Part shown: positions 44,664 through 53,769 of the stretch, piece after piece
Layout of the letters: the number at the start of each line of letters is the position of its first letter
Position numbering within the stretch: position 1 is the first letter of the stretch
NCBI RefSeq assembly: GCF_037479095.1
Contig: NZ_JBBGZW010000001.1
Location: 3,658,001-3,722,000 of the forward strand
Length of the DNA stretch: 64,000 nt
Source of the DNA: Pantoea nemavictus
Lineage (GTDB): Bacteria; Pseudomonadota; Gammaproteobacteria; Enterobacterales; Enterobacteriaceae
Direction of reading: 5' to 3'
The notes under the pieces: model-generated
What the model saw: the letters and a program-made list of their open reading frames with translations, nothing else
Databases searched by the model: none
Told to the model about the DNA's origin: nothing
Made by a program: the position numbers and the translations under genes

Positions 44664-45450
44664 TTCGCTGGTGCAGTCGCGTCCCGGTTTTAACTATTAC
44701 TGGCGACTGGCGATGACCGCCGTCAGCTTCACGCTGTTCAGCGTCGGCGGCCTATTACTGTCGCTCATCTGGTTTAATGTGCTGCTGCTGGTGCAGCGCG
44801 ATGGCCTGCGTCGTCGGCAAATCGCGCGCAGCAGTATCGCCTGGAGCTTCCGCTGCTTCCTGCGCTTCTGCCGTTTTGTCGGTGTTTACGATTACCAGAT
44901 TATCGGCGCAGAACAGCTGCGCCAGGATCGTGGCTGCCTGATCGTCGCTAATCATCCGTCGTTGATCGATTACGTGATGATTGCCTCGGTGTTGCCGGAG
45001 ATGGATTGTCTGGTCAAAGCCGAGCTGCAGCACAACATCTTCTTCCGCGGCGTGATTCGTGCCGCCGATTATCTGATTAATAGCGAAGCCGATACGCTGC
45101 TGCCGGATAGTCAGCAGCGGCTGGCGCGCGGCGATACCATCCTGATTTTTCCTGAAGGGACGCGCACGCGCTACGGCGAGCCACTGAAGCTGCAGCGCGG
45201 TGCCGCCAATATTGCGGTGCGTGCCGGATGCGACCTGCGCGTGGTTCATATCACCTGCAGCGAACGCATGCTTGATAAGCAAAGCCGCTGGTATCAGATT
45301 CCGCTGGTTAAACCGCTTTTTACTGTACGCGTACAATCGCGTATCGCTAGCCAGGCCTTTAGTGAAGCCGAAGAGGATGCGCAGCCGCTGGCCGCCCGTC
45401 GCCTGACGCGACATCTGCAACAGGCGCTGGTACCTGAAGAGACTAACTAA
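44653..45450 (+). CDS. apeD: ApeD, PlsC-like acyltransferase
   Basis: From MVDNSLVQSRPGF the product is 265 residues. A hydrophobic segment (residues 20-48) anchors a lysophospholipid-acyltransferase-like domain with NHPSLID (HX4D) and FPEGTRTR. It probably attaches an acyl chain while the polyene is joined to its lipid carrier at the inner membrane. A longer frame from 44290 runs inside apeC and is not used. Confidence 0.9.
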   Translation: MVDNSLVQSRPGFNYYWRLAMTAVSFTLFSVGGLLLSLIWFNVLLLVQRDGLRRRQIARSSIAWSFRCFLRFCRFVGVYDYQIIGAEQLRQDRGCLIVANHPSLIDYVMIASVLPEMDCLVKAELQHNIFFRGVIRAADYLINSEADTLLPDSQQRLARGDTILIFPEGTRTRYGEPLKLQRGAANIAVRAGCDLRVVHITCSERMLDKQSRWYQIPLVKPLFTVRVQSRIASQAFSEAEEDAQPLAARRLTRHLQQALVPEETN

Positions 45451-45453
45451 GTT

Positions 45454-45711
45454 ATGCAAGTACTGATCAACGACATCAAACAGATGATTATCGACACGCT
45501 GAATCTGGAAGATATCAGCCCTGACGACATTGAAACCGATGCGCCGCTGTTTGGCGAAGGGCTGGGACTCGATTCTATCGATGCGCTGGAGCTGGGACTG
45601 GCGGTCAAAAATCGCTTTGGCGTACAGCTCTCCGCCGAGAGTGAAACGCTGCGTGCGCACTTTTTTTCCGTGGCTACACTGGCCGCGTTTGTTGAACAAC
45701 AGCAAGCCTGA
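45454..45711 (+). CDS. apeE: ApeE, acyl carrier protein
   Basis: An 85-residue ACP with the phosphopantetheine site Ser41 in GLGLDSIDALELG. It is acidic, with the four-helix pattern of type II ACPs. It is one of two ACPs of the cluster and likely carries the growing polyene. Confidence 0.93.
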   Translation: MQVLINDIKQMIIDTLNLEDISPDDIETDAPLFGEGLGLDSIDALELGLAVKNRFGVQLSAESETLRAHFFSVATLAAFVEQQQA

Positions 45712-45722
45712 GAACAGTCAAC

Positions 45723-45977
45723 ATGATGAACAAAAACGAAATTTACCAGGAAGTGGCCACGCTACTCACTTCGCTGTTTGAAATTGAGCCGGATGCGATT
45801 CGACCAGATGCCCGTCTGTATGAAGATCTCGAGCTGGATAGCATTGATGCGGTGGATATGGTGGTGCATTTGCAAAAGCGCACGGGTCGGAAGATCAAAC
45901 CGGAAACCTTCCGTGCGGTGCGTACCGTGCAGGACGTGGTTGACGCCGTCGACCAGCTGATGCGCGACGAAGCCTGA
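45723..45977 (+). CDS. apeF: ApeF, acyl carrier protein
   Basis: An 84-residue ACP with Ser40 in LELDSIDAVDMVVHLQKRTG. It lies 11 bp after apeE and 8 bp before apeG. The two ACPs probably have separate roles, such as starter loading and chain extension. Confidence 0.93.
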   Translation: MMNKNEIYQEVATLLTSLFEIEPDAIRPDARLYEDLELDSIDAVDMVVHLQKRTGRKIKPETFRAVRTVQDVVDAVDQLMRDEA

Positions 45978-45985
45978 TTTCTGTC

Positions 45986-46546
45986 ATGTGCACGCTTCTG
46001 CGGCTGCTGAATGGCGCGGCGCTGTTGGCCTGGCCTTTTCTGGTGTGGTTAACCCTCACCCAGCCGCAGTGGCGCGGCATCACCGGCCTGCTGGCGCTGC
46101 TGTTTGTGCTGCGCGTCTGGAGTTTACGCCGCGCGGCGGGCCCGATGGGCCGCGTGATGCTGCTGCTGGCGCTGGTTGGCACCGTGCTGTGTCTCACCAG
46201 CCTGCTGCTGCGCTCGCAACATCTGCTGCTGTGGTATCCGCTGGTGGTCAACGTTTTGCTGCTGCTGCTGTTTGGCGCGTCGCTGTGGAGCCCAATGCCG
46301 CTGGTGGAACGCCTGGCGCGACTGCGTGAAGCAGATTTACCCGCGCGCGCGGTGCGCTACACCCGCCGGGTAACGCAAGTGTGGTGCGGCTTTTTCATCT
46401 TTAACGGCAGCGTGGCGCTGGTCACCTGTTTGCTCAACGATGTCACGCTTTGGACCCTCTGGAATGGGTGCATCAGCTACCTGCTGATGGGCACGCTGAT
46501 GGGCGGCGAATGGCTGCTGCGTCAGCGCATAAGGAAACAGACATGA
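45986..46546 (+). CDS. apeG: ApeG, inner-membrane protein of the APE cluster (COG4648 type)
   Basis: A 186-residue protein with about five hydrophobic segments (residues 6-26, 31-47, 55-73, 80-100 and 130-175). It has a conserved loop ERLARLREADLPARAVRYTRRVTQVW split by charges. A membrane protein of this type stands at this position in APE clusters. Its role is unknown; it may act in transport of the lipid-linked intermediate. It overlaps apeH by 4 bp. Confidence 0.85.
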   Translation: MCTLLRLLNGAALLAWPFLVWLTLTQPQWRGITGLLALLFVLRVWSLRRAAGPMGRVMLLLALVGTVLCLTSLLLRSQHLLLWYPLVVNVLLLLLFGASLWSPMPLVERLARLREADLPARAVRYTRRVTQVWCGFFIFNGSVALVTCLLNDVTLWTLWNGCISYLLMGTLMGGEWLLRQRIRKQT

Positions 46547-47871
46547 AGCTACGCAGCATCCGCGACTGGCTCACTGCACCGGATCGCACGGTTGCCTGGC
46601 ACGGCACGCAGCACACTACGCTGCACACCCTGCGCCAGCAGGTACAGGCGCTGGTCGAGCGGCTGCTCCAGCATCCAGGCCAGCATTGGGCGCTGTGCTT
46701 TGACAACAGCTATGCGTTCACCGCCGCGCTGCTGGCGCTGTGGTATGCGGGAAAAACGCCGGTGATCCCCGGACACTGCCGCGCAGCCCAGTTGGAAGAG
46801 ATGGCCGACAGCCTCGACGGCGTGCTTTGCGATATGCCGCTGGCGGTGTCATTACCGCAGCTGCGCTGGGACGGTAGGCTGGCCAGCGGCGAGCTGCCGC
46901 CAATCGCCGATGATGCTCACCTGGTGCTGTTTACCTCCGGCTCGACCGGCACGCCGCGCCGGGTAACGAAATCACTGCGCGCGCTCGATCTCGAAGCCAG
47001 CTGGCTCCACAGCTTGTGGGGCGATCGGTTGCGCGATTGCCATGTGATTGCCTCGGTGAGTCATCAACATCTGTATGGTCTGAGTTTCCGCATTATCTTG
47101 CCGATGGCGCTGGGTTTACCGTTTGCCGCGCAACAGATTTTTTACGGCGAACAACTGGCGGATCAACCCAGCGACCGTCGCTACGCTTTTATCAGCAGCC
47201 CGGCGTTTCTCCGTCGGCTGGATACGTCGCTTGCTGCACCGCGCTGTGAGCTGATTGTCTCTGCCGGCGGTGCGTTGCCGTGGACGGCGGCGCAGCAGGC
47301 GCAACAGACGCTGAGCTGTGCGGTGGATGAAATCTATGGCAGCACCGAAACCGGGGTAATTGGCTGGCGCTGCGCCACGGCGGAAAACGTGCTGTGGCAC
47401 TGTTTCCCGCACATTACCCTGCGCGAGCAGGAAGCCGGTCGCTGGCGGGTGTTTTCCGCCTTGTTGGACACCGAAGAGGGTTGTGCGCTCGACGATCGCA
47501 TTGTGCAGCAGCCGTCCGGCCAGTTTCAGCTGGCGGGCCGCCAGGATCGCGTGGTGAAGATTGAAGATAAACGCGTGTCGCTGAGTGAAATTGAACGGCG
47601 CTTGCTGGCACTGCCGGGCGTAGAAGATGCCGCCGCGCTGGCGATTCAGCGCCATGGACGTCACGCCATCGGCGTGGTGCTGGCGCTAGCCGAGCAGAGG
47701 GATGTGGCGACGCTGCATCAGCTAAAAATCGCGTGGAAGCGCGCGTTGCAACCCTGGCTGGAGCCGGTGGCGATGCCGCGCTATTGGCGCGTGGTGACGT
47801 CGATTCCTGTCACGGCGCAAAGCAAGCGCGCGTGGCCGCAAATTGAGGAGTTGTTTGATGTTGCCGGTTGA
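46543..47871 (+). CDS. apeH: ApeH, AMP-dependent aryl/acyl-ACP ligase
   Basis: A 442-residue adenylate-forming ligase. It has the P-loop LVLFTSGSTGTPRRVTKS near residue 125, the EIYGSTETGVIGW motif and a compact C-terminal domain (VVKIEDKRVSLSEIERRLLALPGVEDAA). In APE synthesis it activates the aromatic starter acid and loads the ACP. The start MKLRSIRDW overlaps the apeG stop; the frame from 46450 lies in apeG. Confidence 0.92.
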   Translation: MKLRSIRDWLTAPDRTVAWHGTQHTTLHTLRQQVQALVERLLQHPGQHWALCFDNSYAFTAALLALWYAGKTPVIPGHCRAAQLEEMADSLDGVLCDMPLAVSLPQLRWDGRLASGELPPIADDAHLVLFTSGSTGTPRRVTKSLRALDLEASWLHSLWGDRLRDCHVIASVSHQHLYGLSFRIILPMALGLPFAAQQIFYGEQLADQPSDRRYAFISSPAFLRRLDTSLAAPRCELIVSAGGALPWTAAQQAQQTLSCAVDEIYGSTETGVIGWRCATAENVLWHCFPHITLREQEAGRWRVFSALLDTEEGCALDDRIVQQPSGQFQLAGRQDRVVKIEDKRVSLSEIERRLLALPGVEDAAALAIQRHGRHAIGVVLALAEQRDVATLHQLKIAWKRALQPWLEPVAMPRYWRVVTSIPVTAQSKRAWPQIEELFDVAG

Positions 47872-48205
47872 ATTAGATGCCCAGCAGCAGGGCGATGCGC
47901 TGACGTTGCGTCTGCACGCTGCCGCCGATCTGTTTTGGTTTCGTGGTCACTTTCCCACCTTGCCCATTCTGCCTGGCGTGGCGCAGCTCGACTGGGCGCT
48001 GCATTACGGTCTGACGCGTTTAGCGCCGGGAAAAAGCTTCGCCTCGATTGATAATATTAAATTCCAGCAGCCGGTGCCGCCGGATGCCGAACTGGAGTTA
48101 CGGCTACAGTGGCAAGCGGAAAAATCGCTGCTCAGTTTCAGCTACAGCCTGATCAACGGCGAGGTGGCGACGGTGGCCAGCAGCGGGAAGATCCGCCTGT
48201 GTTGA
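47858..48205 (+). CDS. apeI: ApeI, hot-dog dehydratase
   Basis: A 115-residue FabZ/FabA-like dehydratase with catalytic His in FRGHFPTLPILPGVAQLDWA; Asp stands where FabZ has Glu. ApeI forms a heterodimer with ApeP in the Xenorhabdus system and removes water from 3-hydroxyacyl-ACP. It starts 14 bp inside the apeH end. Confidence 0.9.
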   Translation: MLPVELDAQQQGDALTLRLHAAADLFWFRGHFPTLPILPGVAQLDWALHYGLTRLAPGKSFASIDNIKFQQPVPPDAELELRLQWQAEKSLLSFSYSLINGEVATVASSGKIRLC

Positions 48206-49893
48206 GCCCTCACTTCACGCCCTGCATATTGATTCCCTGCTATAACCACGGCGCGATGCTGGCCTCGGTGCTGGCGCGGTTGGCGCCGTTTAACTTGCCG
48301 GTGCTGCTGGTGGACGATGGCAGCAATGCCGAGACCAAACGGCAGATCGCCGCGCTGGCGGCGCCGCAATTGCAGGTGCTGACGTTGCCGCACAATCAGG
48401 GCAAAGGGGCGGCAGTCATTGCCGGCATGCGCGCGGCGGCGGCGGCGGGCTATACGCACGCGCTGCAGCTGGATGCCGATGGTCAGCATCAGGTGGAAGA
48501 TGCGCCGCGCATGTTGGCCGAAGCGCAACGCTATCCGCACTGTTTGATCTCCGGTCAGCCGATTTACGATGATTCGATCCCTAAATCGCGCCTGTATGGC
48601 CGCTACATCACCCATTTCTGGGTGTGGGTGGAAACGCTGTCGCTGTCACTTAAAGACAGCATGTGCGGCTTCCGCGTCTATCCGCTTGCGCCGTCGCTCA
48701 GGCTTTGCGACCGCCGTCCAATTGGCCAACGTATGGATTTCGATACCGAGATCATGGTGCGTCTCTATTGGCAGGGCACGCCGAGCCGTTTTCTCGCCAC
48801 GCGCGTCACCTATCCAGAGAGCGGCGTGTCGCATTTCGATGCGCTGCGTGACAACCTGCGTATTTCGTGGATGCACACGCGCCTGTTCTTCGGCATGTTG
48901 CCGCGGATCCCGCAGTTGCTGCGCCAGCGTGGCGATGCGCAGCACTGGTCGGCCACGCCGGAACGCCGTGGGCAGAGCGGTATGCGCTTTATGCTGTGGC
49001 TCTATCGCCGTGCTGGACGCTTGCCCTTTGTGCTGCTGCTGTGGCCGGTGGTGGCGGTTTACTGGCTAACCGGACGCGCCGCGCGCGCCGCGTCGCAGCA
49101 GTGGCTGACGCGTGTGCAAGCGGTGGCGCAGCAGCAGAACATCACGCTGCCTGCACCGGTGAGTAGCTATCGTCACTTTTTGCGTTTCGGCTACAGCATG
49201 CTAGATAAAGTGGCCAGCTGGCGCGGCGATCTGCAGTGGGGTCGCGATATCGATTTCGCGCCCGGCGCTGAAGCCACCATTCGTGCCGCCGAAGGCAAAG
49301 GCCATCTGATTCTGGCATCGCATTTAGGTGATATCGAAGCCTGCCGCGCGATGGCCAAACAGGTCAGCGGGCTGGTGATTAACGCGCTGGTGTTTACCGA
49401 CAACGCGCAGCGTTTTCGCGAGGTGCTGGAGAGCATTGCGCCGCAGGCAGGCGTGAATTTGATGCCGGTGACCGATATCGGTCCGGATACCGCCATTCTG
49501 CTGCAGCAAAAACTGGATGCCGGTGAATGGGTGGCGATTGTTGGCGATCGCACGGCGATCCATCGCCAGCGCGGCGGTGAGCGTCGCGTAGTGTGGAGCG
49601 AATTTATGGGCCGTCCTGCGCCGTTTCCACAAGGGCCGTTTGTGCTGGCGGCCGCGTTGCGCTGTCCGGTGCTGCTGATGTTTGCCCTGCGCGAACAGGA
49701 CCGCCTGCGAGTGCATTGTGAAGCCTTTGCCGATCCGCTACTGCTGCCACGCGCCCAGCGCCAGCAGGCGTTGCAGGCCACGGTGGATCGCTATGCCGAG
49801 CGGCTGCAACAGCATGCGCTGATGGCACCGCTCGACTGGTTTAACTTTTACGATTTCTGGACGTTGCCCGAGGAGAAAAGCCGCGATGAGTGA
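48199..49893 (+). CDS. apeJ: ApeJ, glycosyltransferase-acyltransferase fusion
   Basis: This 564-residue protein has two domains. Residues 1-240 are a GT2 glycosyltransferase (CILIPCYNHGAMLASVLARL, VLLVDDGSNAETK, LQLDADGQHQ). After a membrane-associated stretch (near 275-300), residues 330-560 are an LpxL-like acyltransferase with HLILASHLGDIEACRA (HX4E) and VAIVGDRTAIH. It starts at GTG 48199 (or TTG 48202), overlapping the apeI stop. It probably glycosylates and acylates the polyene carrier. Confidence 0.9.
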   Translation: MLSPHFTPCILIPCYNHGAMLASVLARLAPFNLPVLLVDDGSNAETKRQIAALAAPQLQVLTLPHNQGKGAAVIAGMRAAAAAGYTHALQLDADGQHQVEDAPRMLAEAQRYPHCLISGQPIYDDSIPKSRLYGRYITHFWVWVETLSLSLKDSMCGFRVYPLAPSLRLCDRRPIGQRMDFDTEIMVRLYWQGTPSRFLATRVTYPESGVSHFDALRDNLRISWMHTRLFFGMLPRIPQLLRQRGDAQHWSATPERRGQSGMRFMLWLYRRAGRLPFVLLLWPVVAVYWLTGRAARAASQQWLTRVQAVAQQQNITLPAPVSSYRHFLRFGYSMLDKVASWRGDLQWGRDIDFAPGAEATIRAAEGKGHLILASHLGDIEACRAMAKQVSGLVINALVFTDNAQRFREVLESIAPQAGVNLMPVTDIGPDTAILLQQKLDAGEWVAIVGDRTAIHRQRGGERRVVWSEFMGRPAPFPQGPFVLAAALRCPVLLMFALREQDRLRVHCEAFADPLLLPRAQRQQALQATVDRYAERLQQHALMAPLDWFNFYDFWTLPEEKSRDE

Positions 49894-50302
49894 AAGCAAC
49901 TACCGCGCAGAGGTGGAGATAACCGTGTCGTTTCACGACTGCGATCCGATGGGCGTGGTGTGGCACGGCAACTACTTCCGCTATTTTGAGCTGGCGCGCG
50001 AAGCCTTGCTGCGCAGCATCAACTACAGCTACGGCGAAATGGCCGCCAGCGGCTACGTCTGGCCGGTGGTCGATACCCACGTGAAATATCGCCAGCCGCT
50101 GCGCTGTGAAGAGGTGGTGCGCGTGGCCGCCAGCATCAGTGAATATGAAAACCGTCTGCGCATCGATTATGTGATTCGTAACGCGGCAGGGCAGGTGACC
50201 ACCAAAGCCCACACGCTGCAGGTCGCCGTCAACGCCGCGACGCAGGAGATGTGTTTTGTCTCGCCTGACATTCTGTTTGCCCGCCTGGGAGTGAAGCCGT
50301 GA
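49886..50302 (+). CDS. apeK: ApeK, 4-hydroxybenzoyl-CoA-type thioesterase
   Basis: This 138-residue hot-dog thioesterase carries the YbgC-type motif VSFHDCDPMGVVWHGNYFRYFELARE, with catalytic Asp and His visible, read in two parts. It may act as an editing thioesterase or release the product. Overlaps both neighbours by a few bases. Confidence 0.91.
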   Translation: MSESNYRAEVEITVSFHDCDPMGVVWHGNYFRYFELAREALLRSINYSYGEMAASGYVWPVVDTHVKYRQPLRCEEVVRVAASISEYENRLRIDYVIRNAAGQVTTKAHTLQVAVNAATQEMCFVSPDILFARLGVKP

Positions 50303-50910
50303 TTCGAACCTTTTGTCTGCTGTTGCTGATGGTGTGTGCCAACGCCAGCGCGGTAACGCTCGAGCAGCTGCAACAGCGCTTCGCCAGCCAGCCGGTGATT
50401 CGCGTCAATTTTGTTCAGGTGCGCACCATTGCTGGCATGGCGCAGCCGCTGGTGTCGCGCGGTCAGCTGTTGATCGCCCAGCAGCAGGGCTTGTGGTGGC
50501 AGCAAGCGACGCCGTTCCCGCTGATGCTGATCCTCGATGAAAAGCGCATGGTGCAGAGCATCAGCGGCCAGCCGCCGCAGGTGATCACCGCCGACAGTAA
50601 TCCACAGATGTTCCAGTTCAACCATCTGCTGCGCGCGCTGTTCCAGGCCGATGAGAAAGTGCTGCGCGAGAATTTTGTGCTCGATTTCCACGATCGTGGC
50701 AATGACCGCTGGCAGCTGGGTCTGACGCCGAAAGCCGCGCCGCTGAATAAGATCTTTAACCGCATCGATCTGCAGGGCGATAAATTCCTCAATCGCATCA
50801 CGCTGGATGATAAGCAGGGCGATAAGACCGACATCACCCTGAGCGATACCCGCACCGAACCGCAACAGTTGACCGATGAAGAGCGAGCGCGTTTTGCCCC
50901 AGCGCAGTGA
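50299..50910 (+). CDS. apeL: ApeL, LolA-like periplasmic carrier
   Basis: A 203-residue protein with a GTG start and a signal peptide ending NASA|VTLEQLQQ. The outer-membrane lipoprotein carrier fold includes RVNFVQVRTIAGMAQPLVSRGQL, LWWQQATPFPLMLIL and WQLGLTPKAAPLNKIFNRIDL. It likely carries the lipidated polyene across the periplasm. It overlaps apeM by 35 bp. Confidence 0.9.
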   Translation: MIRTFCLLLLMVCANASAVTLEQLQQRFASQPVIRVNFVQVRTIAGMAQPLVSRGQLLIAQQQGLWWQQATPFPLMLILDEKRMVQSISGQPPQVITADSNPQMFQFNHLLRALFQADEKVLRENFVLDFHDRGNDRWQLGLTPKAAPLNKIFNRIDLQGDKFLNRITLDDKQGDKTDITLSDTRTEPQQLTDEERARFAPAQ

Positions 50911-53197
50911 GAAAACCGTCGCGCTGCTGTGGCTGGCGGTGTGTCTGACGTTAGCGGTAGCGCTGGCGATCCTGTTGCCGCGCAGTCAGCTCAATAGCAG
51001 CGTGCTGGCGCTGTTGCCGCAGCAGAACCTCGGCCAGGCACCGGCGGAGATTCAGCAAGGCTTTATGCAGCGCCTCGATCGTCAACTGGTGTGGCTGGTG
51101 AGCGCCAACGATCAGGAGGGTGATGCGGTCGCAGCCTGGTGGCAAACGCAGTTACAAGCCCTGCCGATGCTGAAACAGGTGAGCGGCGAGCTGGATGACG
51201 ATCAGCTGCAGCGCTGGGGCGCGTATGCGTTTCAGCATCGAAATGGCCTGATCGATCCCGCCACGCGCGGCCGACTGCAAAACGGCGGCGATGCGCAGGC
51301 CGACTGGATTCTGGCGCAGCTGTTCTCGGCGTTCGCCGGCGTCGGCAGCAAGGAGATCGGCAACGATCCGCTGCTGCTGGTGCGCGGTGCGCAGCTGGCG
51401 CTGCAGCAAAGCGCCAACAAAATGCTGCTGCATGACGGCTGGCTAACGGTGAAGGATGCGCAGCAGCGCCGCTGGTATTTCCTGCACGGTGAACTGGCGA
51501 GCAATGCCTTCAGCATTAAAGAGAGCCATCAGCTGGTGACGGCGCTCAATCAGCTGCAATCCCAGCTCAAAACGCGCTGGCCGGATGCGCAGCTGCTAAC
51601 GCGCGGCACGGTATTATTCAGTGATGATGCCAGCCAGCGCGCGCAGCATGATGTGGAAACCCTCGGCAGTGCGACGCTGGCAGGATTGCTGCTGCTGGTG
51701 TGGCTGGTATTTCGCTCACTGCGGCCGCTGGCGCTGTGTGCGCTGTCGGTGGCGATAGGCGCGATGGCGGGCACGGTGCTGACGCTACTCTGTTTTGGCG
51801 AACTGCATCTCACCACCTTAGTGATGAGCCTAAGCATTGTCGGCATCTCGGCCGATTATACCCTCTACTATCTGACGGAGCGCATGGTGCACGGCGAGCA
51901 AGCCACGCCGTGGCAGAGTTTGCACAAGGTGCGCGGCACGCTGCTGCTGGCGCTTGGCACCACGGCGATTGCCTGGCTGCTGATGCTGCTGGCACCGTTC
52001 CCCGGCTTACGCCAGCTGGCGGTGTTTGCCGCCAGCGGATTGAGCGCCTCCTGCCTGACGGTAATCTGCTTTTATCCGTGGCTGGTACGTGGCTTACCGG
52101 TGCGTCCCATTCCGGCGATGGTATGGCTGGCACGCTGGCTGGCAGCCTGGCGGCGCAATAATTGGCTGAAGCGCGGATTGCCGGCGCTGGTGGCGATCTA
52201 TGCGCTGAGCGGCATGCTGCAGCTGCAGGTCGACGATGATATCGCCCATCTGCAGAGTGCACCGGCGCAGCTGCTGGCGCAGGATCGTCAATTGGCGCAA
52301 CTGACCGGCCAGCAGGCCGATCAAACCTGGTTTGTGGTGTGGGGCGATGATGAGCAGCAAGCGCTGCAGCGACTTAGCGCGCTGGCACCGCAGCTGCAGC
52401 AGGCGCAGCAGCAAGGCTGGCTGGCCGGTTATCGCATCTTGCCGCTCAGTTCGCTGGCACAGCAGCAGCAGGATGTGGCGCTGCTGCAGCAGGCGGCACC
52501 GAACATTCTGCAACGTTTGCAGCAAGCGGGCATTAGCGTGGCGAACGCCCATCTTAGCGCGATGCCGGTGAGCGCCGCCGACTGGCAGGCAAGCCCACTG
52601 AGTGAAGGCTGGCGGCTGTTATGGCTGTCGCTGCCGGACGGGCGCAGCAGCGTGCTGGTGCCGGTCAGCGGCGTGAAAAACAGCGCCGCGCTGCAACAGC
52701 TGGCAGCGCAGCAGGCAGGCGTGAGCTGGGTCGATCGCAAAGCCAGCTACGATGAACTGTTCCGCTTCTGGCGCACCTTGCTGAGCGGCTTACTGGCGCT
52801 GGCGCTGTTGCTGATTACCGCCAGCTACATGCTGCGGCTGGGGGTAAAAGCCGGCATGCGCAGCGCGCTGCCGTCGTGGTTGTCGCTGGCGGCGGCGCTG
52901 GCGACACTGGGCTGGATCGGCGCGAGCCTCAATCTGTTTGCTCTGCTGGCGCTGATTCTGGTGCTCGGCATCGGCATCAACTACACGCTGTTCTTCAGCA
53001 ATCCGCGCGGTACGCCGTTAACCTCAATGCTGGCGGTAACGCTGGCAATGATGACCACGCTATTAACGCTTGGCATGCTGGTGTTCAGCAGCACCGCCGC
53101 CATCAGCGGCTTTGGTATCGTGCTGTGTAGCGGGATTTTTTGTGCATTCTTGCTGGCGCCACTGGCGCTGGCGCCGGGGAAAAGGAAGCAACGATGA
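50876..53197 (+). CDS. apeM: ApeM, MMPL/RND-type exporter
   Basis: A 773-residue exporter with two repeats of one leading and five clustered membrane segments (residues 15-35 and 250-420; about 430-450 and 625-765). Two large periplasmic loops lie between them. MSLSIVGISADYTLYYLTE and LALILVLGIGINYTLFF are the Asp/Gly-containing fourth-helix signatures of MMPL proteins. It should move the lipid-linked polyene to the outer leaflet with ApeL and ApeN. Confidence 0.92.
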   Translation: MKSERVLPQRSEKTVALLWLAVCLTLAVALAILLPRSQLNSSVLALLPQQNLGQAPAEIQQGFMQRLDRQLVWLVSANDQEGDAVAAWWQTQLQALPMLKQVSGELDDDQLQRWGAYAFQHRNGLIDPATRGRLQNGGDAQADWILAQLFSAFAGVGSKEIGNDPLLLVRGAQLALQQSANKMLLHDGWLTVKDAQQRRWYFLHGELASNAFSIKESHQLVTALNQLQSQLKTRWPDAQLLTRGTVLFSDDASQRAQHDVETLGSATLAGLLLLVWLVFRSLRPLALCALSVAIGAMAGTVLTLLCFGELHLTTLVMSLSIVGISADYTLYYLTERMVHGEQATPWQSLHKVRGTLLLALGTTAIAWLLMLLAPFPGLRQLAVFAASGLSASCLTVICFYPWLVRGLPVRPIPAMVWLARWLAAWRRNNWLKRGLPALVAIYALSGMLQLQVDDDIAHLQSAPAQLLAQDRQLAQLTGQQADQTWFVVWGDDEQQALQRLSALAPQLQQAQQQGWLAGYRILPLSSLAQQQQDVALLQQAAPNILQRLQQAGISVANAHLSAMPVSAADWQASPLSEGWRLLWLSLPDGRSSVLVPVSGVKNSAALQQLAAQQAGVSWVDRKASYDELFRFWRTLLSGLLALALLLITASYMLRLGVKAGMRSALPSWLSLAAALATLGWIGASLNLFALLALILVLGIGINYTLFFSNPRGTPLTSMLAVTLAMMTTLLTLGMLVFSSTAAISGFGIVLCSGIFCAFLLAPLALAPGKRKQR

Positions 53198-53769
53198 AAA
53201 GGGGTGCGCTTGTGCTGATGTTGAGCCTGCTGCTAAGCGGTTGTGCTGAGCATGCCAGCGAAATTAATCGGCCAACCGCCTGGCTGAAACCGGGCGTACG
53301 CGTGACGCTACCGCCGCCAGGAATTTCGCCCGCTTTTCAGCAGCAGCAACTGCTGACCGGGCACGCCAAAGGGAAAACCCATTCGCTGCTGGTATTACTC
53401 AGCGCCGATGCGCAGCAGCTGAGCCTGGCGGGGTTATCGTCGCTCGGCATTCGTTTGTTCCGCGTCACCTATGATAAAAACGGCATTCACACCCAGCAGA
53501 TGATGGCGCTGCCGGAAATGCCGCCCGCCAGTCAGGTGCTGGCCGACGTGATGCTGAGCCATTGGCCAATCAGCGCGTGGCAGCCGCAGTTGCCGCGCGG
53601 CTGGACGCTGATCGATATTGATGATCGCCGCGAGCTGCGCGATCCGGCCGGCAAGGTGGTGACGTTGATTCGTTATTTACAACGCGGTGCGCAGCGTGAG
53701 CCGATCAGCATCGATCAACGCGCCTTTGGTTATCAGATTCAAATCCAACAACTGGATGCGTCATCATGA
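53194..53769 (+). CDS. apeN: ApeN, DUF3261 lipoprotein
   Basis: A 191-residue lipoprotein (lipobox LSGC, Cys16 region) with the DUF3261 body: WLKPGVRVTLPPPG, LTGHAKGKTHSLLVLLSADAQQL, and GIRLFRVTYDKNGI. It resembles LolB in size and topology and may receive the product at the outer membrane. The start overlaps the apeM stop (ATGA). Confidence 0.88.
   Translation: MKRGALVLMLSLLLSGCAEHASEINRPTAWLKPGVRVTLPPPGISPAFQQQQLLTGHAKGKTHSLLVLLSADAQQLSLAGLSSLGIRLFRVTYDKNGIHTQQMMALPEMPPASQVLADVMLSHWPISAWQPQLPRGWTLIDIDDRRELRDPAGKVVTLIRYLQRGAQREPISIDQRAFGYQIQIQQLDASS

Noticed and set aside
44755..45705. A 316-codon minus-strand frame over apeD and apeE.
   Set aside because: Antisense of a PlsC-like and an ACP gene with intact motifs; composition is rich in His, Gln and Arg with no domain.
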